Made by a program: the position numbers and the translations under genes
Assembly: GCA_965226925.1 (NCBI GenBank)
Contig: CBDDEN010000011.1
Coordinates: 1,178,001 to 1,242,000 of the forward strand
Reading direction: 5' to 3'
Length of the DNA stretch: 64,000 bases
Origin: CBDDCX01 sp965226925
GTDB lineage: Bacteria; Gemmatimonadota; Gemmatimonadetes; Longimicrobiales; Gaopeijiaceae
Notes under the pieces: model-generated
What the model was told of the DNA's origin: nothing
The model's input: only the letters and a program-made list of their open reading frames with translations
Database searches by the model: none
Shown here: piece after piece, positions 20,660-29,124 of the stretch
How positions within the stretch are numbered: position 1 is the first letter of the stretch
Layout of the letters: each line of letters opens with the position of its first letter

Positions 20660-21648
20660 GTCACCTCTCGATTCCGGCGAACGAGGTGGGCTCGTGCGTG
20701 CTGTGCAACGGACCCGACGCTCTCGAACTCGGTGTCTGCCTCGACTGCGCGAGCCGCACGGGTGACGGCCTCTTGTTCGTGCGTCAGTCGATCCGCAGGG
20801 CGGACCGCGCCCGGGTGATCGAGCATCTGCAGAGGGTACTGCCGCCCGGAGTCGACTGGGAGGCGTTCGACCTCGCGGCGAAGGGGTATCTGCCGCTGGC
20901 ATCGGTACCTCTTCCCGCCGCGGAACAGGTGCTCGGGGCCTTCGCTCACGAGAACATACCCACTCACGTGATCCCTAAGCACTGGGGCGTCGCCCCGGTC
21001 CCACCCGCGTTGACGTGGATGCTCCTGTCCGTGCTGGTCGGGGGCTCACTCGTGGGGCTTTTTACGGGTCAGATCTTCTTCCTCACGAGCCCCATGGTCG
21101 CCGGTCTACTTTGGATTCTGGCTCAGCTCTACCTCAGGAGACCGGCCGCGTGCGAAGGCCGGCACGATGCCTGGCTCCCCCGGGACGTAGAGAGCCGGGT
21201 CGTGACGGCCCTGATCAGCCTGCCCTTCGGGTCGCCCCGCACCCTACTCTCCGATGCCGTGCGGCTCGGCCGTCTGCTGTGGGAAAGAGCGGCGGCGACC
21301 CACGACGTCGATATCGTGGCAGACACCGCGCAGCTCCTGGCCATCGCGGCCGACGCGGCTACCGACCTCCATCGGGTCGAAGAGGCCGGGCGGGTGATCG
21401 CGAGCCAGCGGGCGGAGGGCACGGCCGCCTACGTCACGAGAACGGAGACCCTGAACTCCCTCGAGGAGTCGAGGCAACGCCTCCACGACCAACTGCTCGA
21501 CGTCGTGCGGGCCATGGGGGGGGCGAACCGACGGCTTCCGGAGGCCGGAGGTCGGGCCGCCGAACTATCCCGACTCGGCGAGGCCGTCGAGACGAGTCGC
21601 TCCGCCCACGCCGGAGCCGTCAACGAGGTTGAACGCCTCCTGGCCTGA
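20656..21648 (+). CDS. Zinc-ribbon membrane protein with helical C-terminus
   Basis: Start chosen at GTG 20656, overlapping the previous TGA, rather than the longer frame to 20392 that overlaps that gene. About 330 residues. The N-terminus has CVLCNG...CLDCAS, two CxxC knuckles. Two membrane helices follow (LTWMLLSVLVGGSLVGLF, FLTSPMVAGLLWILAQLYL), then a helical tail with coiled-coil character (VIASQRAEG...LEESRQRLHDQLLDVV). No known family recognised. Coupled to the TPR gene, with which it may form a complex. Confidence 0.75.
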   Translation: MSHLSIPANEVGSCVLCNGPDALELGVCLDCASRTGDGLLFVRQSIRRADRARVIEHLQRVLPPGVDWEAFDLAAKGYLPLASVPLPAAEQVLGAFAHENIPTHVIPKHWGVAPVPPALTWMLLSVLVGGSLVGLFTGQIFFLTSPMVAGLLWILAQLYLRRPAACEGRHDAWLPRDVESRVVTALISLPFGSPRTLLSDAVRLGRLLWERAAATHDVDIVADTAQLLAIAADAATDLHRVEEAGRVIASQRAEGTAAYVTRTETLNSLEESRQRLHDQLLDVVRAMGGANRRLPEAGGRAAELSRLGEAVETSRSAHAGAVNEVERLLA

Positions 21649-21725
21649 GGCCCGTAGTTGACACGCGGGTGCGACCCGCTAACTCCTTGGATCGTCCAGC
21701 ACGAGATCCTCTCGAGGAATTAGCC

Positions 21726-23327
21726 ATGACGCCCACGTCCGGCCGCCGGTGGTGGCCCATCGCCTCCGCTTTGGTGCTCACCGTATGGGCCTGCGTCCCA
21801 GGCGCAGAGACCGCGTCGCGAGCCGGCACGCCGGAGCTCCGCGCGGCGCTCTTCGACACGATCATGGCGCTCACCGCCTCGCGTGAGGCGTTCTCGCCCG
21901 CGAAGGAGGAGCACTGGGGTTTCGATCCGCTCCAGTCCATGGCGGCGCTCCGGGACGAGTTCATCGCCGCCGACTCCGAAGAAGCGCTCTTCTACGCGCT
22001 CGAGAGGGTCAGCAACGCTCGTAACGACCGTCACCTGGGCGTGAGCCTGGTTCCCGGCGGGCTCCGGCTAGCACAGTCCGCCGGTGTGGACGGAGGAGAA
22101 GGGCCCGCCCACGTCGCTCCGGTGCGGATCCTCCCCGACTACGGCGATCCGGCGGTGTACTTCGTGGCCGACGTGTCCGAGAGCACGGAGCACTTCCCCG
22201 AGGGCCGGGCCCAACCAGGCGATCGCGTGTTCTCCGTGAACGGGTTTCCGATGGACGAGTACCAGAGATTGGTGCGACCCTACCAGGCGTCCTCGTACGG
22301 ACCCAACCTGAGGTGGCGGCTGGCCGAAGACATCACCGCGCGTACGGCGATCATGCCGCCTTCGTTCTACCGAGACGCGCTCGAGCTGGAATTGGAGCGA
22401 GAAGACGGAACACAGACTTCGGTGACCCTACCCTATCTGCACCCCGACTCCGTCCCCTGGGCGAACCTCGCGGAGCCGCGCTACCCGGGCTTCAGGATCG
22501 AGCACTCCACCCCCACCTACGACCTCTACCTTCCCGAGGACGGCGGCTCCGTTCTGATACTGACCTGGTACGGCTTTCGCGAGACGATGATCGCCGACGT
22601 CGACGAGCTCATGGAGCTGGCCGTTGCGGGAGGCTGGCTCGATCATGACCTGATCATCGACGGTACCCGGAGCCGGGGTGGCTCGGCCGGATCCTATGCG
22701 GTGCAGCGCTTCACACCCAAGGCGTTCAAGACGACGTTCGGCAACCTCCGCGTCAGCGACGTCGTGCCGATCTTCATCGAACGCAAGCGAGAGGAGATCG
22801 CCGCCTGCGGATCGTTGGACTCGGGCGTGCAGGAGGCGATGGACGACGGGTCCTGGCTCATGGAGTGGCTGGATACCGACGTAGCCGACTCCGTGGCGGC
22901 AGGGGCGATGTACACGAACGACGTGCCCTTCAAGCTGGCCCACGCTTCGAAGGACTCGGACGGGATCCTGCAGCCGGCGCCGGTCCACTTTCGGGGGCGC
23001 ATGGTGTGCTTCTTCGTCCCGCGACGGGGATCCCACCTCGATCAGTTCGCCTCGATCGTCAAGGACAACTAGCTCGGACACGTCATCGGGATGACGCCCG
23101 GCGGGTACAGCAACACCTGGGAGTGGGAAGAAGTGCTCTACTTCCCGGGCACGGATCAGCCCGTCGTCCGGTTCATGTGGGACATCGGTCACACCATCCG
23201 GCCCAACGGTGAGATCTTGGAGGGTAACCCGGCCAGACCCGACGAACTCGTCACCCTCACTCGCGAGAACTACCGCACCTACTACCCGGAGCTCGTCCGG
23301 CGGGCCATGGCGTACCTGGGTGGCTGA
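21726..23327 (+). pseudogene. S41-like (C-terminal processing) peptidase lipoprotein with in-frame TAG
   Basis: Start at ATG 21726 behind GAGGAATTA. Lipoprotein signal (ALVLTVWAC), a PDZ-like middle (GRAQPGDRVFSVNGFPM), and an S41-type core with DGTRSRGGSAG and PRRGSHLDQFASIVKDN, where the serine of GSHLD fits the family's nucleophile position. A TAG at 23070-23072 interrupts the frame, which then continues without shift as LGHVIGMTPGGYSNTW...RAMAYLGG to 23327; the family has a similar IGxxTxGG segment at this point. So 448 residues plus an 84-residue tail. Either a nonsense mutation, a base-call error, or a very recent pseudogene. Confidence 0.75.
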
Positions 23328-24603
23328 GGGCCCGGACGGCGCGCCAGCGCCGGAACGCGACGACCCGCTCCGTCGCGGGGAACGTTCGCCCTGGTCCCGC
23401 TACAAGGACCTCTCCCTCGGCTCGAAGATCCTGCTCTACATGGTGGTCGGCGGGACGGTGGGCATGGTGCTGGGGGAGCGGGCCACGGTCGTCCAGCCTT
23501 TGGGAGATCTGTTCATCCGGCTGCTCGTCATGGCGGCCATTCCCTTGGTATTCTTCAACCTCCTAGCCGGCCTCACCAGCCTCGTCGATCTCAGGACGCT
23601 GGGGCGGTTGGCTGCCAAGATCCTGTCGTACTACGTCCTGACCACCACGCTGGCCCTGGTCTTCGGGCTCACCTCCATGCACCTGCTGAAGCCCGGGCTG
23701 GGGATGACGCTCAGCGAAGACGTCAGCCCTTCGGTGGGAGACGTGCCCGGGGTAGTCGACGTGATTCTGGATCTCTTTCCCGAGAACGCGTTCGAGGCCT
23801 TCGCGACCGGCAAGGTCTCCCAGATCGTGGTTTTCGCGCTATTCCTGGGCGTCGCCACGGTTCTCCTTCCGGAGGACCGCCGCGCACCCCTGCGCTCGGG
23901 ATTCGGTCTCATCGCCGAGCTCCTCCGCAAGCTCGTGGACGTGATCATGTGGTTCGGGCCCATCGGCATCGGGGCCCTGGCGGCCGCTACGTTGGGTCAG
24001 TACGGATCTCAGATCTTCGGGCCGCTGGCCCTCTTCATCGGGGGAATGTGGCTGGCTCAGGTCGCCATGGTGGTGGTGTACATGACGCTCCTCGCCACGT
24101 TCACGCCGTACTCGCCGGTACACTTCCTGAAGGAGACGGGTACGTTGTGGGCCACGACCATCGCGACGTGCAGCAGCCTGGCGAGCCTGGCCGTGGCCTT
24201 CGAGGTGGCCAAAGATCGCCTCAAGCTCCCCCAACGGATCTACTCGTTCACCCTGCCGTTGGGGGCCCAACTCAACAAAGACGGCACCTCCATCATGTTG
24301 GCCGGCGTCCTGCTGTTCACGGCCCAGGCGGCCGGCGTGGACTTCGACCTGGCATCACAGATTGCGATCGTCCTGATCGGTCTGGTCCTGTCGGAGGGCT
24401 CGGGCGGCATCCCGGGGGGAGGCCTGGTGATCGCACTCATCTTCGTACAGGCTTTCAGCCTGCCGCTCGAGATCGCCGCGATCGTGGCGGGCATCTACCG
24501 GCTGATCGACATGGGAAGCACGACCATCAATGTCATGGGAGACATGGTCGGAACGGCAATCGTATCTCACTCGGAACGGCATAACGCAGAGGCTTCGGCA
24601 TGA
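23320..24603 (+). CDS. Dicarboxylate/amino acid:cation symporter (DAACS family)
   Basis: GTG at 23320 overlaps the end of the peptidase frame; 427 residues. Eight or more membrane segments with the family signatures SSLASLAVAFEVAKDRL, LPLGAQLNKDGTSIM and GGIPGGGLVIALIF, matching the hairpin and Na+/substrate-binding regions of GltP/GltT-type transporters. A final DMGSTTINVMGDMVGTAIV motif corresponds to the conserved TM8 NxxGD. Likely imports acidic amino acids or dicarboxylates with Na+ or H+. Overlaps the next gene by ATGA. Confidence 0.92.
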   Translation: MAEGPDGAPAPERDDPLRRGERSPWSRYKDLSLGSKILLYMVVGGTVGMVLGERATVVQPLGDLFIRLLVMAAIPLVFFNLLAGLTSLVDLRTLGRLAAKILSYYVLTTTLALVFGLTSMHLLKPGLGMTLSEDVSPSVGDVPGVVDVILDLFPENAFEAFATGKVSQIVVFALFLGVATVLLPEDRRAPLRSGFGLIAELLRKLVDVIMWFGPIGIGALAAATLGQYGSQIFGPLALFIGGMWLAQVAMVVVYMTLLATFTPYSPVHFLKETGTLWATTIATCSSLASLAVAFEVAKDRLKLPQRIYSFTLPLGAQLNKDGTSIMLAGVLLFTAQAAGVDFDLASQIAIVLIGLVLSEGSGGIPGGGLVIALIFVQAFSLPLEIAAIVAGIYRLIDMGSTTINVMGDMVGTAIVSHSERHNAEASA

Positions 24604-25784
24604 GCAGTGGTATCTTCGCCGACTTTCGGTCGAACTTTCCCGGAACCAGAGACGGGGTCTTCACCAATGTGGCCCAGAGAGGGCTCATGCCGGTTCAGGT
24701 GCGCGACGCCATCACCACGTATCTGGAACGGAGGACCGGTCTCGGATGGAGTAAAGAGGAGGCCTTCGATCTCACGGAGGGCACACGCACGACGTTCGCC
24801 AAGTTCGTGAACGCACATCCCGACGAGATCGCGTTCATCAAGAACGTCTCGGAGGGGATGAACCACATCGCCGCGGGGATCCAATGGAAGCCCGGAGACA
24901 ACATGGTCATGTGCCCGGCGCTCGAGCATCCGGCCAACGTGAACCCGTGGTACCACGTGGCTCGCCGTTGTGGTGTCGAGGTCCGCACCGTGCCTGCCGA
25001 CAACGGCCGGCTCGACCTCGACACGCTCATGGGGGCGGTGAATGACCATACGAGGGTCGTGTCCGTCTCGTCGGTCACGTTCTCACCCGGGTTCGTCACG
25101 GACGTTGCCGCTCTCTCCGACGCGTGCCGGCCCCGTGGCGTTAGGGTCGTCGTCGATGGGGCCCAGTCCATCGGTATCCTGCACACCGACGTCGAGCAGC
25201 TCGGCATCGACGCCTTCGCCGTGGCCACCCAGAAGGGCTTGCTCTCCTGTTACGGGATGGGCTTCCTCTACTGCCGGAAGGACTACGCGGAAGAGATGCA
25301 CCCTGCCGCCCTCGCCCGCTTTTCGGTGACGCTGGAGGAGGGCGCCCACGAGACGGCGCTCACCGGAGAGGACTTCACCTTGGCCCCCGCCGCGAGGCGC
25401 TTCGACGGCGGCAACTACAACTACCTGGGAATCACCGCGGTACGGGCGGCGTTGCACCTGCTGAACCACCTGGGGACGCCGGCGATCGATACGTACGTTC
25501 GTGGCTTGAGTATACGTATGGCCGAGGGTTTCCTCGAGATGGGGCTACCCGTTTGCGGGGGAGCGCCCGGGCCACATCTCGGCAACATCGTGGCCTTGGG
25601 CAAGAGCGGCGGCGGGCGCCACTACACGGCCGACGACCCCGCCATGAACACGCTTCACGATCTCCTCACGCGCGAGGGCGTGCACCTCTCGATCCGGAAC
25701 GGAGTACTGCGATTCTCCTTCCACGCGTACAACAACGCGGAGGACGTGGACCGGATTCTGGAGATCGCGCGCGGCGGCGCATAG
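24600..25784 (+). CDS. Aminotransferase class V (cysteine desulfurase-like fold)
   Basis: 394 residues, PLP-dependent. VVVDGAQS (183-190) contains the PLP-pairing aspartate D186, and ATQKGLLSCYG the probable Schiff-base lysine K212. The start (SSGIFADFRSNFPGTRDGVFTNVAQRGLMP) resembles selenocysteine lyase/isopenicillin epimerase-type members rather than IscS. The exact substrate cannot be assigned. ATG overlaps the symporter's stop, so transport and metabolism of an amino acid may be linked. Confidence 0.88.
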   Translation: MSSGIFADFRSNFPGTRDGVFTNVAQRGLMPVQVRDAITTYLERRTGLGWSKEEAFDLTEGTRTTFAKFVNAHPDEIAFIKNVSEGMNHIAAGIQWKPGDNMVMCPALEHPANVNPWYHVARRCGVEVRTVPADNGRLDLDTLMGAVNDHTRVVSVSSVTFSPGFVTDVAALSDACRPRGVRVVVDGAQSIGILHTDVEQLGIDAFAVATQKGLLSCYGMGFLYCRKDYAEEMHPAALARFSVTLEEGAHETALTGEDFTLAPAARRFDGGNYNYLGITAVRAALHLLNHLGTPAIDTYVRGLSIRMAEGFLEMGLPVCGGAPGPHLGNIVALGKSGGGRHYTADDPAMNTLHDLLTREGVHLSIRNGVLRFSFHAYNNAEDVDRILEIARGGA

Positions 25785-25898
25785 TCCTCGCCTCAACCCC
25801 CCGACCAACCCACCGGCCGGGCCGGCCGGGGTGCCGTTTTCGACCTTCTCGCTGTCTTCGACCTGATTGCGGTCTGCAACCTGATCCCGGTCTTCGAC

Positions 25899-27221
25899 CT
25901 AGCTGGCGTTCTGAATCTCCCGGGCGACCGCCTGGACCTCGTCCAGCACCCGGAGGAGGTTACCGCTCCAGAGCATGCCGATCTCTTCCTCGGTGTAGCC
26001 TCTGCGCACCAATTCCAGCGTGACGTTGAACGTCTCCGCGGCGGAGTCCCAGCCGGCGACCCCGCCACCTCCGTCGAAGTCCGAGCTGATACCGACGTGC
26101 TCGAGGCCGATGAGCTCCACCAGATAGTCGATGTGGTCGACGAAGTCGGCTACGTCCACCGGGGGAGCGACGGACATGACCTCGGCCTCCATCCTGGGCG
26201 CCGCCATTTCACGGACCTGGTCCATCTTCGCGTCGTAGGCCGCCCGATCCTCCACGCTCAAATCACGTACGGTCTGCCGGTCGAGCATCTCGAACCCCAT
26301 CCCTTCGGCGATCTCGCCGTAGAGCGCATCCATCGCCGCCTGGTTCTCGGAGTTCTTCACCGGATCGACGTAGCCACGGAACGCCACGGTCTGCACCACA
26401 CCACCATTCTCCTTGAGCGCCATGAGCTGCTCGTCGTCGAGGTTGCGGCTCACGTCCCCGAGAGCGCGGGCCGCCGAGTGGGACGCCATGATCGGAGCCT
26501 GAGACAGCTCGAGCATCTGCATGATGGCAGGCTTGGACGGGTGCGAGACGTCGATCATGATGCCCCACTTGTTCATCTCCGCCACGGCCTGCCGACCGAG
26601 ATCACTCAGGCCGTTGTGCAGCCACACGCCGTCTCGCTCACCGGTGTTCGAGTCCGAGAACTGGCTGTGACCGTTGTGGGCCAGCGACATGTACCGACCA
26701 CCCAACTCCTCGAACTTCCGGATGTTGTCGAGGTCCAAGCCGACCTGATAGGCGTTCTCGATGGCGATCATCGCAACCTTCTTGCCGGAAGCGACGATCC
26801 GACGGACGTCGTCCGACGTGTACGCGATCTCGATGCGGTCCGGAGCCTTCTCCTCGGCGAGCCAGTGGATGGCGTTGAACTTGGCCATCGCATCTGCCGT
26901 AGCCTGAGCGTAGCCCCGTCTGTTGAGCGGACCCTGGCCTACGAACACCACCATCCACGACACATCCAACCCGCCGGCCTCCATCTTCGGAAGGTTGACC
27001 TGCGTGGGCAGGTCCATGCTGTAGTTCCGCTCCTCCGTGAAGTTGGCGGGGCTGATGTCGTTGTGCGTGTCGAGGGTGATGACTCGCTCGTGGATGCCCA
27101 TGGCCCGCTCGACCAGCTGCTGCTCGGACTCCTGGCCCGAGTCGGCCGTGCCGCACGAAACGAGCGCAAGCATCGAAAGGAGGAGCGCTAGCGGGGGGAA
27201 GTGTCTCGTTGTGTTCATCAT
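25899..27221 (-). CDS. Membrane dipeptidase (peptidase M19), lipoprotein
   Basis: Start at 27221 (MMNTTRHFPPLALLLSMLALVSC); the ORF runs further upstream without support. The lipobox LVSC marks an exported lipoprotein. M19 zinc-site motifs are present: TLDTHND near the N-terminus, the bridging glutamate in AIENAYQVG, LAHNGHS, IDVSHPSK, MASHSAARAL and GISSDFDGGGG. Length (about 440) is normal. Cleaves dipeptides, often with some D-residue tolerance, outside the inner membrane. Convergent with the aminotransferase gene. Confidence 0.93.
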   Translation of the reverse strand: MMNTTRHFPPLALLLSMLALVSCGTADSGQESEQQLVERAMGIHERVITLDTHNDISPANFTEERNYSMDLPTQVNLPKMEAGGLDVSWMVVFVGQGPLNRRGYAQATADAMAKFNAIHWLAEEKAPDRIEIAYTSDDVRRIVASGKKVAMIAIENAYQVGLDLDNIRKFEELGGRYMSLAHNGHSQFSDSNTGERDGVWLHNGLSDLGRQAVAEMNKWGIMIDVSHPSKPAIMQMLELSQAPIMASHSAARALGDVSRNLDDEQLMALKENGGVVQTVAFRGYVDPVKNSENQAAMDALYGEIAEGMGFEMLDRQTVRDLSVEDRAAYDAKMDQVREMAAPRMEAEVMSVAPPVDVADFVDHIDYLVELIGLEHVGISSDFDGGGGVAGWDSAAETFNVTLELVRRGYTEEEIGMLWSGNLLRVLDEVQAVAREIQNAS

Positions 27222-27356
27222 GATCCCTGCCTGGAGAATAGTGCCGTCGGATCGGCTCCCCCGCCTGACTCGAATGGTAGGCCCCGGGGAGTGCGTCCGG
27301 TATGCGTACGTGGAAAGGTGATTGTACCAGCCGGGCACCGCACAGGCTACTGCGGG

Positions 27357-27452
27357 CTACTCCGCCCGGAGGGCCCTGATGGGATCAGCTCGTGTGGCCG
27401 ACAGGGCCGGAGCGAGGGTCGCCAACACCCGGGGCACCGCGCGAAGCGTGGT
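27357..27452 (-). pseudogene. C-terminal remnant of a MacB/FtsX-type ABC permease
   Basis: About 31 codons ending ATLAPALSATRADPIRALRAE-stop. This is the classic end of MacB/FtsX-like permeases (the xxPARRAxxxDPxxALRxE tail), common as orphan permeases in Acidobacteria and Gemmatimonadota. No upstream membrane domain remains; the frame degrades within 100 bp. A gene fossil. Confidence 0.65.
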
Positions 27453-27555
27453 CGGGCCCTCGCCGCCCTAACCCGTAGGGCACAGGGGGGTTGCGGTCGG
27501 TCAACAATCGCTTTGCGCATTGTCGGGTTGTCTCTCCTCCTCGCCGTAGCCCTGC

Positions 27556-28152
27556 TCAGACCTCGAGGATGTGGCCCTCCGGGCCGACATTGAGGATCTC
27601 CGTGGATCCGACTCGGGAGCACTGCCCCCAACACCCGTGGATGTGTCCGCACACGACCAGACGGGGTTCGACTCGCTCGATGGCGTCGAGCACGGCGTGG
27701 CTGCCGAGGTGCGTCTCCCCGACCCCGTCCACGTGCCCGTACGGTGGCGAGTGGCTCACCAACACGGCGTCCCGAGGGCACGCTGCGAGCATTCTCTGAG
27801 CTTCCTGCTCGGTGAGGTCGAAGCTCCATGAGCCGAACGGAGTCACCGGAATTCCCGCGCCGATTCCGAAGAACTCGACGCCGTCGATCGTCACGCCCGA
27901 GCCGTGAAGCACGTGGGCTGTGCTCCATCGACAGCACGCCGCCCGGAGCTCACTGTCGGATTCGCCGTTGCCCGGGACGAGCACCGTCGGTCGGTCGATC
28001 TCCTTCAAGATGTCCACCACGTCTTCGATTCCGACCCGCTTGACGGCGAAGTCGCCGGCGGCGACGACGACATCTACGTCGCCCGCACGCTGAACGATGG
28101 CGCGGGCCGCGGCTTGGTCGCGGTGCAGATCACTGAAAGCCAGAAGTCTCAT
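27556..28152 (-). CDS. Calcineurin-like metallophosphoesterase
   Basis: 198 residues from MRLLAFSDLHRD at 28152. Metal-site motifs in order: FSDLHRD, VVAAGDFAV, VPGNGESD, LVSHSPPYG and CGHIHG, i.e. DxH, GD, GNxE, H and GHxH. Compact members of this group act on phosphodiesters or phosphomonoesters; the substrate is not known. Single gene, divergent from the metal-resistance island. Confidence 0.9.
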   Translation of the reverse strand: MRLLAFSDLHRDQAAARAIVQRAGDVDVVVAAGDFAVKRVGIEDVVDILKEIDRPTVLVPGNGESDSELRAACCRWSTAHVLHGSGVTIDGVEFFGIGAGIPVTPFGSWSFDLTEQEAQRMLAACPRDAVLVSHSPPYGHVDGVGETHLGSHAVLDAIERVEPRLVVCGHIHGCWGQCSRVGSTEILNVGPEGHILEV

Positions 28153-28350
28153 GGCGCCCTCATCCTTCCGAAGCCTTCTCAAGCGTTGGGGGGGGGCAGA
28201 ACTCCTTTAAGTGTCGCCAATCAGTGATGGCGAATCCAGCGTTCTTGAGGCACCGTAAACCCGCGCTTGCGTCTGTCCTCCAACGTTGAGGGGATCCCCC
28301 TCCTGGGTCGCCGTAGACTCCGGCGCAGGCCCCGGGCAAAGTGAAGGCAG

Positions 28351-28383
28351 ATTCACACCGATCTCACGACCGCTTCATGCGCC
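28351..28383 (+). promoter_or_regulatory. Triple direct repeat, OmpR/PhoB-type operator 1
   Basis: Three consecutive 11-bp units start ATTCAC, TCTCAC and CTTCAT at 28351, 28362 and 28373, preceded by an inverted half-site GTGAAG (28341). A possible -10 box TAGGTT starts at 28390, 17 bp after the third unit. It lies 63 bp before the small metal-island membrane gene. Same arrangement as sites at 28951 and 34923. Confidence 0.55.
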
Positions 28384-28445
28384 CGGAGGTAGGTTCAAGT
28401 GAGGCTAGCCACTTTGGCTGGATCGATCCGGACGCGGAGGCGACG

Positions 28446-28652
28446 ATGGAATGGTTTCAGCAGAATTGGTTCTGGCTCGCCGTGCTCATCCTGTTCATGT
28501 GGATGCACGTGGGCGGTCATGGATGCGGAGGACACGGGGGGCACGGAGGACACTCGAAATCCAGGGACACTGAGCCGCGAAACGGCGGGCGGGAAGGGAT
28601 CGACGCCAACGACCGCGACGCTCCGAGTGGAGGCAGTCATGATCAACATTAG
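28446..28652 (+). CDS. Small His/Gly-rich membrane protein (DUF2933-like)
   Basis: 68 residues from ATG 28446. One membrane helix (NWFWLAVLILFMWMHV) followed by a His/Gly/Cys cluster (GGHGCGGHGGHGGH) and a polar tail. Small proteins of this layout accompany copper and silver resistance genes. The start was moved from 28341 to the methionine directly before the helix. Overlaps the next gene, whose ATG is at 28639. Metal binding is inferred from composition. Confidence 0.7.
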   Translation: MEWFQQNWFWLAVLILFMWMHVGGHGCGGHGGHGGHSKSRDTEPRNGGREGIDANDRDAPSGGSHDQH

Positions 28653-28899
28653 GGTACTCTCATGGTCGCTGGCGTCGTTCTCGAGCGTCAGTTACGTCGT
28701 CTGCGTCCTATACGGACTCGTGGTGCCGGAGGCCCTCCACATGACGGGATTTCTGGAGCAGGTCCTTCCCGGGTTCCGGTGGCTTACGCCGGCCGGGTTC
28801 GTGATCGGTTTGCTCGAGTCCTTCCTGTACGGTGCTTACGCAGGTCTTGTGTTCACGCCCATCTACAACGGATTCCGGAGGCGGTGGGTGGTCGAGTGA
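28639..28899 (+). CDS. DUF5676 family membrane protein
   Basis: 86 residues with a GGAGG site just upstream of ATG 28639. Helices at residues 8-29 and 50-75 and the family-like pieces VLPGFRWLTPAGFVIGLLESFLYGAYAGLVFTPIYN. DUF5676 proteins recur in heavy-metal resistance clusters with multicopper oxidases; role unknown. Overlaps the previous gene, so they share a transcript. Confidence 0.75.
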   Translation: MINIRVLSWSLASFSSVSYVVCVLYGLVVPEALHMTGFLEQVLPGFRWLTPAGFVIGLLESFLYGAYAGLVFTPIYNGFRRRWVVE

Positions 28900-28950
28900 C
28901 CGAGGCCAATCGACCCTAGTGCTCCTCCGGCGTTCCCAACGTGAAGGAGT

Positions 28951-28983
28951 CTTCATGTCCCCTTCATCTGTTCTTAAGGGTCC
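28951..28983 (+). promoter_or_regulatory. Triple direct repeat, OmpR/PhoB-type operator 2 (copA promoter)
   Basis: Units start CTTCATGTCCC (28951), CTTCATCTGTT (28962) and CTTAAGGGTCC (28973), an exact 11-bp period, with GTGAAG inverted half-site at 28941. TATGCT at 28990 would be the -10, again 17 bp after the third unit start. It sits about 140 bp before the CopA start codon. Confidence 0.6.
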
Positions 28984-29124
28984 GCGGCCTATGCTTGTCC
29001 ACTTGAATCCTGCCCTTCCGACGCCTGCCCGGAGACTCCGCATCATGAGCGACGACTCAGCCACACTCGTCGCACCCGCCGAAGACAGCTACTACGCCAT
29101 CCTCATCGGGCGGAGACCGACCTA

